From Prorocentrum cordatum (Eukaryota > Sar > Dinophyceae > Prorocentrales > Prorocentraceae), in NCBI GenBank assembly GCA_963575745.1, contig CAUYUJ010014351.1, positions 145,001 through 175,000 on the forward strand: a stretch of DNA of 30,000 nucleotides, in the 5' to 3' direction. The notes beneath the pieces are model-generated. The model made no database searches. It was not told where the DNA came from and saw nothing but the letters and a program-made list of their open reading frames with translations. This document shows, piece by piece, positions 17,171 to 26,770 of this stretch. The position numbers and the translations under genes are program-made. Position 1 is the stretch's first letter; each line of letters starts with the position of its first letter.

Positions 17171-17392
17171 AGCGCCCCGTGATAATGGCACGATCCAGGA
17201 TTCCAGAGGTTTCCTCCAGCGGTTTCCGGCATCTCCCGGATCCCCTGATGCTGCACACGGGTTGCAGAAGCGAGGGCCGCTGGACAGTCCCGAACTCCTC
17301 GAACGTATCCTGAGCCAATCGCATCATGGCACCAATGTCGTCCTATGTGCCACTTCTCGAAGAAGGCAGGACGGCAGAAACATACACACTTT
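17171..17392. other. Stretch without a recognised gene
   Basis: No repeat or protein-like frame is identified between the 11-bp array and the next family-3 copy. Confidence 0.45.
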
Positions 17393-17582
17393 CGGAACTC
17401 CATGCGGACTTCTTGGGCTGGCGCCTGGACCCACCTGGTGGCGCCTCTGGCGCCGCCCCTGGCGCGATCAGCGCGCCAGAGAGGAGGTTCTGGTGCCGAC
17501 CCAAGAAATCCGCGCGGAGTTCCGACGCCGATGCTTACGATGCTTTTTTAATGGTGAAATCCGCGCGGAGCTCCGAAAGCTG
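17393..17582. mobile_element. Family-3 palindromic element with a duplicated right end
   Basis: The left arm TTCGGAACTCCATGCGGACT matches the inverted right arm AAATCCGCGCGGAGTTCCGA (17506-17525). The centre contains GGTGGCGCCTCTGGCGCC. A second right end, AAATCCGCGCGGAGCTCCGA, follows at 17559-17578, so either a second partial copy abuts or the arm was duplicated. Confidence 0.7.
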
Positions 17583-17790
17583 ATGTGGATTCTGCTTTTC
17601 GTTGAAAAATTGTCCCTACATGAGGAGCAGTGCGGCAGCCTTCGGCGCACCGGCTCGACCGTCCAGCCTGCTCTTGTCCGAGAGCTGTTCTGGAGGGTGG
17701 GCTGTGCGGGGTCGGTGATGGAGTCCGGCAGGCTCTCGGGCAGCCCTTGACCTCCCGGAGTCTCGGTCTGACCTGTGCTGCTTACTGTGT

Positions 17791-17887
17791 GCAGCTCCTC
17801 CTCCTCCTCCTTCTCCTCCTCCTCCTCCTCCTCCTCCTTCTCCTCCTCCTCCTCCTCCTAATCCCCCTGCTCCTCCTCCTCCTCCTT
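17791..17887 (+). repeat. (CTC)n pyrimidine tract
   Basis: CTC with two TTCTCC and one CTAATCCCC interruption. Confidence 0.9.
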
Positions 17888-18573
17888 GCCTCGCCTATCC
17901 CCCGACATCCACATTGGCGAACAAATCAGGACGCCGTGAACGAATCACGACTAGAGCTCTCGACGCCAATTTTCCGCTCCGTTTCCCGAGTCGGATCGAC
18001 ACGTGAGGGTCTGGGGGCTGGATTTCTGGCCAACAGCGCGGGTCGTGGTTGTTTTGTTTGTTCGCGGCCCCACAATCTGAGGGCCCGGCTCTTGCTCCTC
18101 CCTCCATCCTCGGTTCTGCGGATCCCTGCCAGGTCGAGATCACAGCGCACGCACGGTGGCTGACGGCCGTCGCCGTGAGAGAGGAGAGCTGGCGAGCTTG
18201 CCAGGCAAGGGTGGAGCGCTAACTGCGATGGCAGGTGACACGATGGGGAGGGAGTAGGAGGAGCAGGAGGATGTGGGGCAGGAGCAGGAGGAGCAGGACT
18301 TGTAAGTTCATTTGTGGTGGAGCTCCTTGTTTTCAAACGGTGGGCGCTTTTCACGGGCTGGGGCGCATGCTTGCCAACGAGAGCCCCAAACGTGAATATG
18401 AGCATTGGGTGTGCCAACCATGTGATGCCAGCTATGTGGTGTAGTCTGTGTGGTTCAAGCTTCGTGGCGCATGCTGCGTGGTGCAACTCGTTTGACTTCA
18501 ACTGCGCGTGACTACCTGCATTGTTCGTGCAATCATCCCACCTGCCCACTCGCAGCTTGCTATGCAAACTCAT
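17888..18573. other. Stretch without a recognised gene
   Basis: Ordinary-complexity sequence with GAGCAGGA repeats (18256-18300). Open frames on the minus strand are Pro/Ala/Ser-rich. Nothing supported. Confidence 0.45.
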
Positions 18574-18961
18574 ACGAGCGACGACGACGACGATGATAAT
18601 GACGCTGACGATGCTGCTGATGATGATGCTGATTATGACGATGATGACGATGATGATGCTGATGATGATGAGGATGGTAATGATACTGTGATAACAATGA
18701 AAATGTTCGTGATGACGGTCGGGACGACGACGATGACGATGGCGATGGTGAGGCAGCTGATGGTGGTGGTACAGATGATGCCAATGATAGTGCTGGCGAT
18801 GATGATGAAAATGGTGCTGGTGAGGATTCCGAGGCAGTGCGCGCGCAGAAAATTGACGAGGTCGACGTCGTCGCCAGTGACGGTGACGGCGGTGCTTCTG
18901 ATGGCGACGACCGTGAGGACGATACTTCTGATGATGACGACGACGATGGCGATGGCGATGG

Positions 18962-19057
<96 letters not shown>

Positions 19058-19130
19058 CTAAGACGCTGACGGTGACGATGACGATGTCAATGATGATGTT
19101 GGCGATGATAGTAACGATGATGCTAATGAG
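18574..19130 (+). repeat. Large (GAT)n region, pure core 18958-19058
   Basis: GAT/GAC-rich for over 500 bp, with an uninterrupted (GAT)n core of about 100 bp and diverged flanks (GACGACGATG, GATGGCGATG). One frame gives an Asp/Glu-rich acidic stretch, another poly-Met, another poly-Ile on the complement. The flanks have the same periodic basis, so no gene is called. Confidence 0.92.
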
Positions 19131-20553
19131 GAAGTGGGCGCGCACTTATGCATTTTTTCGTCGGTTTCCAATATTCGCATGCTTCCCTCAATAGCTTGTC
19201 TGTAAGGGTCCCCTGTAGATCTCTGAAGAGCCGAGTGTGGGGGGAACCTGGACCTGGAATCGGTCGGGCCAGATGTGTGGCAACATGCTGTTGAACATGT
19301 TTCAAAGCTTTCGAAATACGCCGTGTTAATCCTGTAGAACATTCATCGGCAGATTTAAAATATGCGCGCGCTGCGGCGCGCGCGTGTGGCCCGCATGGTA
19401 TTTGCTGTTGGAAGGGAGTGTTACATAACGCATTTCTTAGATCAACGCATGTGCACCGCATAGTATCGTCTTAGAGGGATGAGTTGGGCGGTTGATTCCG
19501 AGGCTCGCTGGCATATTGTTATTTGATGTTTAGGATGGGCGGTCGTGCGGAATAGCGCAATATGGCAAAACAACATCCGAGGGGAAGCGTTCACCCCGGC
19601 CTCGAGAGGCTTCGGCGCGCGCGCGGCGCGCTGCGCATTCTGTTCGGCGGCGCGTTTGCGCGGCCTGCGTTGCACCTGGGATTTTTGTGGCGGCCCCCCG
19701 TGTCGCCAGAGTGTCCCGCGACAGGAGCCTTTCGGCCAACTGCGCCAGGGAGCCCAGCTCCGCAAAATAAAGCACCCGCGGGCGCAAACACCGATAATTT
19801 TGTCAGGCCCCAGGTGTGCGGCAGAGCCATGTCTTTGAAGGGCACGGAATGCATGTGGTGGTACGCGATGTCCAGCCACCGCACGAGGCGCCCACGAGAC
19901 GCCCACGGGGCGGCCCTGAGCGGCGACCTCGCGAGAACCCGGAGTCGCCCGCCAGCGCACGGGGCGCCCACGTCGGGGCATTTGGCGGCCACAAGCGGCG
20001 ACCCGGCGACACACCCCGGAGCAGCTAGCCAGCGCCCAGGGCTCCCATGAGCCGGCCACATGGGCGCAAAATTTGGACACAATCGAACACGTCAGCGTTG
20101 AATGTCCACATGGAGAACAAACAAATACACAACGGCCTCTTGCGCTCACCAGCCGAAAACATGCAGCAGGAAGTTGGAGCTCGGTGCACTGTTGTGTCGC
20201 CGCTGCAAGGCCGCCCCGTCGATCTTCAGGGTCGTGCGGGGCGCCTCGCTGCAAGGATATAGCAGATTCCATCGACGAAAAGATATGCGCACGGTGGGTC
20301 CGCGCCACATTAGCTCTGCGGCGACCCCAGCGCAGGCGTTCAAGGTTGGACGCCGCCAGTGGCTCGCCAGTGGCCTGGAACTGGCCGACGTCAAGCTATC
20401 TGCGCTATTCGATCCGCGCAGTGTCAGAGACCCTCGCCGACGTCATCGCGGCGTGAACCCGCCGTATGTACTGTAAGGCATCCCCTGCACTGGGAAACGC
20501 CAACTGGCTCTGCACACACTCGGCGCTCTCAGAGCAACAGCAGCTCCTCTTTT
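19131..20553. other. 1.4-kb stretch without a recognised gene
   Basis: Lower GC around 19140-19560, then GC-rich. A GCGCGCGCTGCGGCGCGCGC palindrome lies near 19365-19384. Open frames around 20270-20470 have mixed amino-acid content in two frames (for example TPAQAFKVGRRQWLASGLEL), but no motif or clear splice context, so they are not called. Confidence 0.45.
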
Positions 20554-20571
20554 TCCTCTTCCTCCCGCCGC

Positions 20572-20642
20572 TCCTCCTCCTCCTCCTCCTCCTCCTCCTC
20601 CTCCTCCTCCTCCTCCTCCTCCTCCTCCTCCTCCTCCTCCTC
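20572..20642 (+). repeat. (CTC)n pyrimidine tract
   Basis: About 70 bp of nearly uninterrupted CTC after a TTTTTCCTCTTCC lead-in. Confidence 0.92.
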
Positions 20643-20831
20643 CCCCGCTGGCAGTGTCATACTTTGCCCTTCAAGTAAGGCCGTGTGCAACCTCCGCCGT
20701 TGCTCCTAAACCCTGTGGCCTGTTTGGAGATGATTGGGCCCTCCACCGCGGAAGTCTCCCATCACCCCCCCCCGCCTCCTCCGTCCAACCTCTCCTCCTG
20801 ACCTCCGGTCGATCTGCGGGTGGGGGGACGA

Positions 20832-21018
20832 CCCAGACCCCCGACGTCATGATTTTTTCATGACGCGACCCCCAGAGGTCCAGACCCATTCCCCGGGACC
20901 GGTTTTTCATCCTGAGTCGTTTTTTGACGGTCCCGAGGCCCGGTGAGAGCCCCCAGAGGCCGAAAATAGCGAAAAACCTCCCGTCGTGATTTTTTCATGA
21001 CCCGAGGGGGTCTGGGGA
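20832..21018 (+). mobile_element. Family-2 element, copy E (most complete)
   Basis: From CCCAGACCCCCGACGTCATG to CATGACCCGAGGGGGTCTGG. The left end has its own palindrome GTCATGATTTTTTCATGAC. The middle includes CCCATTCCCCGGGACCGG, CATCCTGAGTCGTTTTTTGA and GAGGCCGAAAATAGCGAAAA. About 187 bp, no coding frame. It serves as reference for copies near 10.0, 10.4, 11.3, 13.5 and 27.4 kb. Confidence 0.82.
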
Positions 21019-21395
21019 GGGTGTGGGCCCCTCGGCCCCTCTCTGGAGGGAGCGGGCCCTCGACCGCTGCGCGCGGGGCGCGCTGCGCGGACTGCTGACG
21101 GCACAGGCCCCTGCCCCTCGAGGCCGTGCCCGACCCGCCAACTGCCGCGCCGCCGGGCCGCCCCTCCGCGCGCCCGCCCCGGGGCCCGCCACGGTATAAG
21201 AGGGAAACAATTACTGAACACTCCCCCTCCCCCCAAACTCAACGCTGGCACGCGCGGGGGAGACTGCGGCCGAAGTGCATCTCAACAGACCCACTGCCAA
21301 CTTTGAGCATTGGGGTGAGGGGGAGGCGTTGACAGATGAATGCGGCATGAATGTTCGCTAATTTGTTCCGAGGCCTGTACGCCCGCCCGCCGCAG

Positions 21396-21458
21396 GACGC
21401 CGGCCAGGTGGCCACGGTGGGCGAGGACACCGTGCTGAACGTGTGGGCGGCCCGCGGC
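21396..21458 (+). CDS. Candidate internal exon with a WD40-like blade
   Basis: In the frame starting at 21396 the sequence reads DAGQVATVGEDTVLNVWAAR. This is the second half of a WD40 blade: a GQVATVGED strand and turn with the conserved Asp, then TVLNVW with the Trp. It directly follows CCGCCGCAG, a good acceptor. The 3' limit is unclear: the open frame continues to 21713 but soon becomes Ala/Gly/Pro-rich. No obvious GT donor follows the blade, and a non-canonical GC or GA donor is possible. With 231-363 and 14002-14105, this is the third blade-like segment on the + strand. Each is short, so chance similarity remains possible for any single one; three on one strand is the stronger point. 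Confidence 0.45.
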
Positions 21459-21824
21459 CCTGGCGGGCCTGGGCCATCGGCGCCGCTGATCGGCGGCCGA
21501 TCGGCGGCCGAGGGAACGGCGGCGAGGGCGGCGGAGTCGGCGCCGCCAGCGTCGGCAACGGCGGCCAGAGCGAGGCTACACGAAGAAGATCCCCCTGCCT
21601 TGGCCTCCTGGCTGAGCGCAGCCTCGGGCCACTGGCTCCGCCAAAGCCAAGCCAACTGCTGCTCCGGCTGGCCCGGCAGGCCTGACCCGGCAACCCTTCG
21701 TATCAGCGTCTAGAAGAGTGGCCCTCCGCCGGAGTGGCCTCTGGTGCGGGCTCACACGAGTCGCCCCCGGCACAGGCTGCCGCGCTGGGGCATGGTTCCT
21801 CCGCAGCCCCCACTTGGCATCGCT

Positions 21825-21871
21825 CGGACGTGTGCATTTTTCCTTCGGAGAGGACAATCGAGGAGCAGCAC
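21825..21871 (+). repeat. Dispersed ~45-bp repeat, copy 2
   Basis: Matches 1550-1592 (GGACGTGTGC, T-run, CCTTCGG, GGACAATCGAGGAGCA). The flanks do not match. Confidence 0.5.
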
Positions 21872-21929
21872 CCAAGGTCCCTCTTGCCTATAGGAGCGCT
21901 CTTGCGTGCCGGCGGGCGGCGACGCTGCC

Positions 21930-22115
21930 TCTCCCACGGCGGCGGCGAGGGCGGCGGCGGCGGGCGCGGCGGCGCAGCGGCGACGGCACAGCGGCGCAGG
22001 GGCGACCTGGAGCGTGCAGGGGCGGCCTGGGCGGCGAGGGCGGCGGCGGCGGCGGCACAGCGGCGCAGCGGCGAGGGCGGCGGCGGCGGGCGCTCGGCCC
22101 CGCCGCCTCGCGCTC
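21930..22115 (+). repeat. GGC-rich repeat with an internal ~100-bp duplication
   Basis: GGCGGCGAGGGCGGCGGCGG and GCACAGCGGCGCAG blocks appear twice with a CTGGAGCGTGCAGGGGCGGC linker. Open frames are Ala/Gly/Arg-rich in all phases. Confidence 0.75.
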
Positions 22116-22964
22116 GCGCCAGCCTTGCTCGCGCCTCCGCGCGGCCTGTGCTGAGAGCCAGCGGGTCTGGAGGCTGCACCTGGGCGCCGCGGCCGCTGCG
22201 GAGCGATCCCCGGGTCGCTCCGAGAGCGTGCCGGGAGCGCGCTCGGGCGCGCGTCGTTCTCATCCTCTGGCTCGCCCAGGCATCCGGCGTCGTGACTTGC
22301 TCCGCCACGCGCTCCCCGCCCCCCCCTGCCCGGGGACCGGCTCCCGGTCCCGTATAGGCCCCCCCCCTCTGGACGGCCTCGGGGCCCGGACCGGACGAGG
22401 TCCTCCACACAGTGGCCAGGCGCGGCGAGCCACGGCCCGCCGTGCCTTTTTCCACGGCATGTTGAGACACCGGCTCCGGCGATCCCCGATCGGCATCGCC
22501 CAAGCATGCGTATGTTCTGTGTGCGTTTGCCCCCCACGGGGCGACGCGCGTGACCTGGAAATCTTGCAACATCTGCTCGGCGGCGGGCGCTTTCTGGCCT
22601 GCTGCCGCATGTTCAGTTCGGAGGTGTGCCCCCGAAGGGGTGAACCATAGTGCTGGTATGCCGTTTTCCGCCGTCGATCTTGTGCAGTCGGACCGAGGTG
22701 CAAGATCGAGGCCGGTTCGGGGAGGGTACCCCAATGTTCTTCGTGTTTGTTGGCCGTTCTGGTGCATCCTGGGGGAGGGTACCCTGCCATGTTCTTAGGG
22801 TTTGGGGTCCTTTGGGTGGAGAAGAGCCTCATGTTCTTCAAGAATGGTATCCTGGCCCTGGTCCGACTAGATACGTATGCATGCATGCAAGTATGTATGT
22901 ATGACACATTTCCCCAACATTGTTAGTACTTAGGGGCTCTTACCTGTTGTCTCAGGAACTGGGT
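22116..22964. other. Stretch without a recognised gene
   Basis: GC-rich to ~22640, then GGGGAGGGTACCCCAATGTT and GGGGGAGGGTACCCTGCCAT as a short direct repeat (22718 and 22771), and (GTAT)/(GCAT) runs at 22874-22901. No gene supported. Confidence 0.5.
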
Positions 22965-23115
22965 CTGGGTGGTGGTCCGGCGTCTATGTAGCCGCCGTCG
23001 CCGCCCCGTCGCCGCCTCGTCGCCGCCCGTTGTCTGGGCCTGGGTGGCGGTCCGGCGACTACGCAGTCGCCGTCGCCGCCCCTTCGCCGCCTCTTCGCCG
23101 CCCGTCGTCGCCTCG
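22965..23115 (+). repeat. 75-bp direct duplication rich in GCCGCC
   Basis: CTGGGTGGTGGTCCGGCG at 22965 recurs as CTGGGTGGCGGTCCGGCG at 23040. The CGCCGTCGCCGCCCC blocks behind them align throughout. Confidence 0.82.
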
Positions 23116-23174
23116 TCCCAGGCTCGTGTGCCGCCCCAGCCGGCTTGTCGTCGCCCCGCCCGTCGCCGCTTGTT

Positions 23175-23350
23175 TGCAATCGCACTGCGTTGCGCTGAAA
23201 TCGCATTGCATTGCACTGCAGTCGCATTGCATTGCAACGGCAGTGCAATCGCATAGCATTGCAATCGAATTGCAATTGCATATCATTGCGTTGCATTGCA
23301 ATCGCATTGCGTTGCTTTCCAGTGCGTTGAACTGCAAAATTTTGCTTGCA
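23175..23350 (+). repeat. GCATTGCAATC-type short repeats
   Basis: TGCATTGCAATCGCATTGCG and variants recur about every 20-25 bp. TGCATTGCA and TTGCAA are palindromic or near-palindromic. Confidence 0.8.
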
Positions 23351-23354
23351 TTGC

Positions 23355-23860
23355 ATAATGTGGCTCGCACAACAAATATTCCACTGCATAGCTTGCATCA
23401 CCCATATTGCGCTACATAGCTTGCACCACATAGATCGCACCACATGGATTGCACAACATATATTGTACTACATAGCTCACACCCAATCGATCGGATCACA
23501 TCGATTGCATCACACAGCTTGCACCATATTGCTCACACCACCTCGATGAGCATGTTGGTTCTTCATAGATTGCACCACCTAGCTCACACCGAATGTCTCA
23601 CACCACATCTATTGCACTGCACAGATTAGACCACATACATTGTATTTCGTAGCTGACACCACATAGATCGCATCACTCGGACTGCACCACATATAGTGTA
23701 TACTATATCTCATACCTCTTGAATTGCACCACCTATATTGCACCACATCGCTTGCACCACCTAGCTTGCTCCACACAGCTCACGCGTAGCTTGCACCACA
23801 TACTGTGCACCACGTAGATGGTATCACTTAGTGTACTGATAAGCACGATTTGAGATCCAC
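23355..23860 (+). repeat. 15-bp-period satellite array, diverging downstream
   Basis: Units such as TTGCACCACATAGAT, CGCACCACATGGATT, GCACAACATATATTG and TACTACATAGCTCAC stay in 15-bp register to about 23550, then vary. As the period is five codons, all frames are open with His/Ile/Thr-rich text. There are no constant repeat plus unique spacer units. Confidence 0.85.
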
Positions 23861-24186
23861 GCTGGCTAACACAGTCACACACGTTTATATACACAGATGT
23901 CTCGAAGCGTGGCTCGTCAGATGTCTGGAACCCTTCCCGAGGGTCAACGTTTCATCCCGAGTCGCTCTGTCCGACAGAGCTTGTCTGCACGGGTCTTTTA
24001 CAATTGGCTTTGCGAGTCCAGAGCCAGAATCGGTGGCTCGCGGTCTCCCGCACGGTCTCCTGCCTGTTCTCCCACATGTTCTCCCGCATGAGCAGCACAG
24101 CCGGATGCTCTTGTGACCTGTCTGATTCCTGGGCTTACGCCACACCGCCGACTTCCCCCTGGCGGGACTGGCGGGTGTGGCGTGTT
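23861..24186. other. Stretch without a recognised gene
   Basis: Includes short TGTTCTCCC(A/G)CATG and GGTCTCC(C/T)GC repeats at 24045-24092. No gene supported. Confidence 0.5.
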
Positions 24187-24312
24187 GCTTCTCAGGGCCT
24201 CTGGGGCGCCTTCAGGGGGCTTCTCGGTGCCCTGTTTGGGCGCTTCACGGGGGTCTCCGAGGGTTCTCTTCGAGCTCCGTGGGGGCTTCTTACGGGCCTT
24301 GGGGGGCCGAGC
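24187..24312 (+). repeat. 11-bp-period array (copy 3)
   Basis: Read in 11-base steps: ttctcagggcc, tctggggcgcc, ttcagggggct, tctcggtgccc, tgtttgggcgc, ttcacgggggt, ctccgagggtt. The G-run stays in phase. Confidence 0.72.
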
Positions 24313-24790
24313 CCCGGCAGTCGCGGCACCGGCACTCGTGGTCTCGCAGGCCCTCCCTCGCAGACCTGCGGTGCTTCTGCGCGTCGTGCGCGTCTGCGGC
24401 TGCGAGCGCGTGCTCGCGGCTGACGCTCCCAGGCTGCGAGAGCCTGCGTGTCGTGCACGTCTGCGGCCGACATCCGCAGTGTTCGCCGTGCACGCACGGG
24501 GAATCGGGCGACAACCCACGTGTACAGACGGCGGGCATCTGTCAAAATACGTTTTTGAGCCGCCGTGGGCGTCCTGGAGCGGGTTGTGGGGAGTGTCGGG
24601 GCCCTCGTAGACCTTAGGCAGTCTACCGTGTGCTCGCGAAGGATGCCCCCGGGCCCCCCCGCAGTCGCGGCACCGCCCGCACGGGCAGGTCGTGATATTT
24701 CTGCGGCTAACGTGTCAACGTTCGCCGTGCACGCAGGGGGAACCCGGCGAGAGCCCAGGTTTACAGACAGTGGGCAGATGTCCAATCACG
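24308..24790 (+). repeat. Direct repeat, copies 24308-24551 and 24656-24790
   Basis: Both copies start CGGCAGTCGCGGCACCG or similar and share TTCGCCGTGCACGCA, GGGGAA, CGGCGA, ACAGAC and GGGCA in order (24482 and 24721). The second copy lacks about 108 bp present in the first. No protein family recognised. Confidence 0.7.
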
Positions 24791-24850
24791 ACAAACGACC
24801 GAGCTCTCCAGAAGAGTTTCGGATCAATCAATGAAAGGTCTGTTGGTCTA

Positions 24851-25098
24851 GGCCTCCTAGATGGGGTCGGAGTTGATGGGGTCGGAGGATCGCGCCGCAT
24901 CGCCGATGCATCGCCGATGCGGCTCGATGTGCAGCCCGATTTGCGTCACGTCGACGTCGCCGATGCATCGCCAACGTCGACGATGCATCGCCAGTGCATC
25001 GCCGATGCATCGCCGACGCATCGACGATGCATCGCCGATGTATCGGCGATTCGGCGCGATCCTCCGGCCCCATCTACTCCGACCCCATCTAGGAGGCC
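24851..25098. mobile_element. Palindromic element, family 1, copy 2 (complete)
   Basis: 248 bp with terminal inverted repeats of about 70 bp, five mismatches by eye. The ends are GGCCTCCTAGATGGGGTCGG and its complement. It is flanked by TCTA at 24847-24850 and 25099-25102. The interior is built of CGATGCATCG palindromes and CATCGCC units. No coding frame of its own. Copies also at 10713-11249 and 29221-29424. Confidence 0.83.
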
Positions 25099-25104
25099 TC
25101 TAGT

Positions 25105-25860
25105 TGGGTGGGTCTTGGGGCTGTCTTGGAGCCGTTTTGGGCCTTCTTGGGGGGTCCTCGGGCATTTTCGTCGCATCCCTGGTGCCCTCGTGGGGCCTTC
25201 GGCACATGCCGCCACCGCGCCTGGGCTGCGGGTCTGAGGCCACTCGGATGGCAGATGGGGTATCGTGGATGCGTGTCGGGGACGTTGGGGAGGCAGGTCT
25301 TTGAACATCCTGGGGGCCTCCTGGGGGCCTCTTGGAGCTCCCTGGGGGCCTGTTGGGGGCTTCTTGGGGCAATTGGGGAGGGTTTGGGGGTCGAAGGCTC
25401 GAAATGTCCGTTCGGGTTCCTCCTCTGGGCCCCCTATTGGGGCTGTCCTGGGCCCCCCCTGGGCCGGTTTGGGGGCTTTTTGAATGGCGTTGGGGCCCTC
25501 TCGGGTCGTCTGGGAGCCCTCTTGGGCGCCTACTGGTCTGTCATGGGGCGATCTAGAAGGCTTCTTGGGCCGTTCTTGACGATGTGAACGTACAAGAGGC
25601 GAATGTGCAACAACTGCATGTTTTCCCATGGGAATGGGACTGCTCTTTGAGGTCGCGTTGTGACGCCTCCTGGGAATTTCTTGGGGCGTCTTGGGCCCCC
25701 CCTTGTCCGTGTGGATGCCAGCGTGGCGTTTTGAATCGATCTTTCGGCGGCTCGTGGCCCTTTGGACCGTTCGGAGGGCCTCTTGGGGCCCTCTTGGCCT
25801 GTCTCGGGTCCCTCTGACCCCCCGCAATGCGTTCCATTGGTCCCCGGGGGACCCCCCCCT
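25105..25860 (+). repeat. 11-bp-period array (copy 4, longest)
   Basis: Cut into 11-base steps, TTGGGG/CTGGG cores keep phase over several hundred bases: gtcttggggct, gtcttggagcc, gttttgggcct, tcttggggggt, and near 25318 two adjacent ctgggggcctc units. Stretches at 25200-25300 and 25560-25660 are weaker. Because 11 is not a multiple of 3, every frame reads the same 11-residue Gly/Leu/Trp/Pro cycle, so the long open frames here are artefacts. Confidence 0.85.
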
Positions 25861-26149
25861 CCAAATCGACCAGACTCGGCTCTCGAGAGGGGGGTGCGGG
25901 GAGGGGGAAGCATTTCACACGCCGATGAACTCCGAGGGGTCGGCGGAGTAATTGTGTTGATTTGTGTCTTTCTGCTGCCTCCTGCTTGCCGTCCGCTGCC
26001 TTCCGTGTTTTTTTCTCATTCTTTCAGTGACGTCTGCGCTCTTGGCGACGTCTCGTGTGACGTTCCCATGGCTTGCCCGTCGGTCTTCGGTCTCACGTCG
26101 TGGAGCCAGCTGTGCGCCGGCAAAGTAGACTCGTAATTACATATTTCTC
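25861..26149. other. Stretch without a recognised gene
   Basis: No supported frame. A T-rich stretch lies at 26005-26030. Confidence 0.5.
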
Positions 26150-26480
26150 TCGCACGGGGTTCGACGCGCATGGACTGGGGTTGCACGGAACGGAGTTCGC
26201 ACGGAGCTGCACTAGCACGGATCTTCATTCGCCCGCGCTGGACTCGCACGGATTACGCTCGCACGGAGTTGTTTCGCAGGCGGAGGACGACGAAACCTTG
26301 AGAACTGGCCCCTCGCGTGCGAGTGAAGCAGGCGGGAGTGAAGTGCGTGCGGAGCCAGTGCGAGTGCAGTGCGTGCGGGCGGAGCTGCGTACAGCCAAGT
26401 CGCCGCGTGCGAGTCATGGCCGCACGTGAGGTGGGCTGCGTGCGAGCGGAGCTGCGCGCAAGGCAAGCTGCGCGCAGTTC
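26150..26480 (+). repeat. CGCACGGA / GTGCGAG short-repeat region with inverted halves
   Basis: 26150-26275 repeats CGCACGG(A/G)(G/T)TT-like units. 26318-26475 repeats GTGCG(A/G)G and GCGGAGCTGCG units. CTCGCAC in the first half is complementary to GTGCGAG in the second. Confidence 0.65.
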
Positions 26481-26619
26481 GACGCTCGCCTCCCTCCCTC
26501 CCGTGACCTGCTGCCGCCCCGTGTTTTGCTGTTTTGTTTTGTCGTCGTTTGCTTTGTCTTGTTCTTGTTGCTCGATACCCTTACAACAAATTTTGAAACA
26601 AATAGCAGCAGCATCGAAC

Positions 26620-26721
26620 ATGTCCCAGCCAACACAGGCAAGCACGCCGGTCCCCCACTCCAGAAACAAAGATGTGGATCCTAAACGAAGATGTCTATCC
26701 GAGGCGGGGGCTTACACATAA
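26620..26721 (+). CDS. Short ORF (33 aa), possibly the truncated start of a larger protein
   Basis: The ATG at 26620 follows a TTTT-rich leader (26520-26600). The product begins MSQPTQASTPVPHSRNKD and has a basic PKRRCLSEAG segment before a stop at 26719. The composition is normal rather than repeat-derived, and PKRR could be a nuclear targeting patch, but it is too short for a domain. It could be the 5' end of a decayed retroelement ORF, a first exon, or chance. No family recognised. Confidence 0.25.
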   Translation: MSQPTQASTPVPHSRNKDVDPKRRCLSEAGAYT

Positions 26722-26770
26722 CCACCGATCGGAGGATCCATTCTTGCAGACCTCGACAGGCGACGGGATT

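Noticed and set aside
18508-19194. Acidic Asp-rich ORF and poly-Met ORF
   Set aside because: They are explained by the GAT repeat. No non-repetitive domain is attached, and the complement is equally open.
20270-20476. Mixed-composition open frames after the 20.2-kb stretch
   Set aside because: Two overlapping frames look equally protein-like, neither has a motif, and splice context is unclear.
21193-21201. GTATAAGAG as a TATA box
   Set aside because: Dinoflagellate promoters generally lack a classical TATA box, and no gene start follows.
23355-23860. CRISPR-like array
   Set aside because: The units are 15 bp, degenerate and contiguous. There are no constant repeats separated by unique spacers, and the genome is eukaryotic in character.
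25104-25860. Long Gly/Leu/Trp/Pro open frames on both strands
   Set aside because: They are produced by the 11-bp period, which gives the same 11-residue cycle in every frame.
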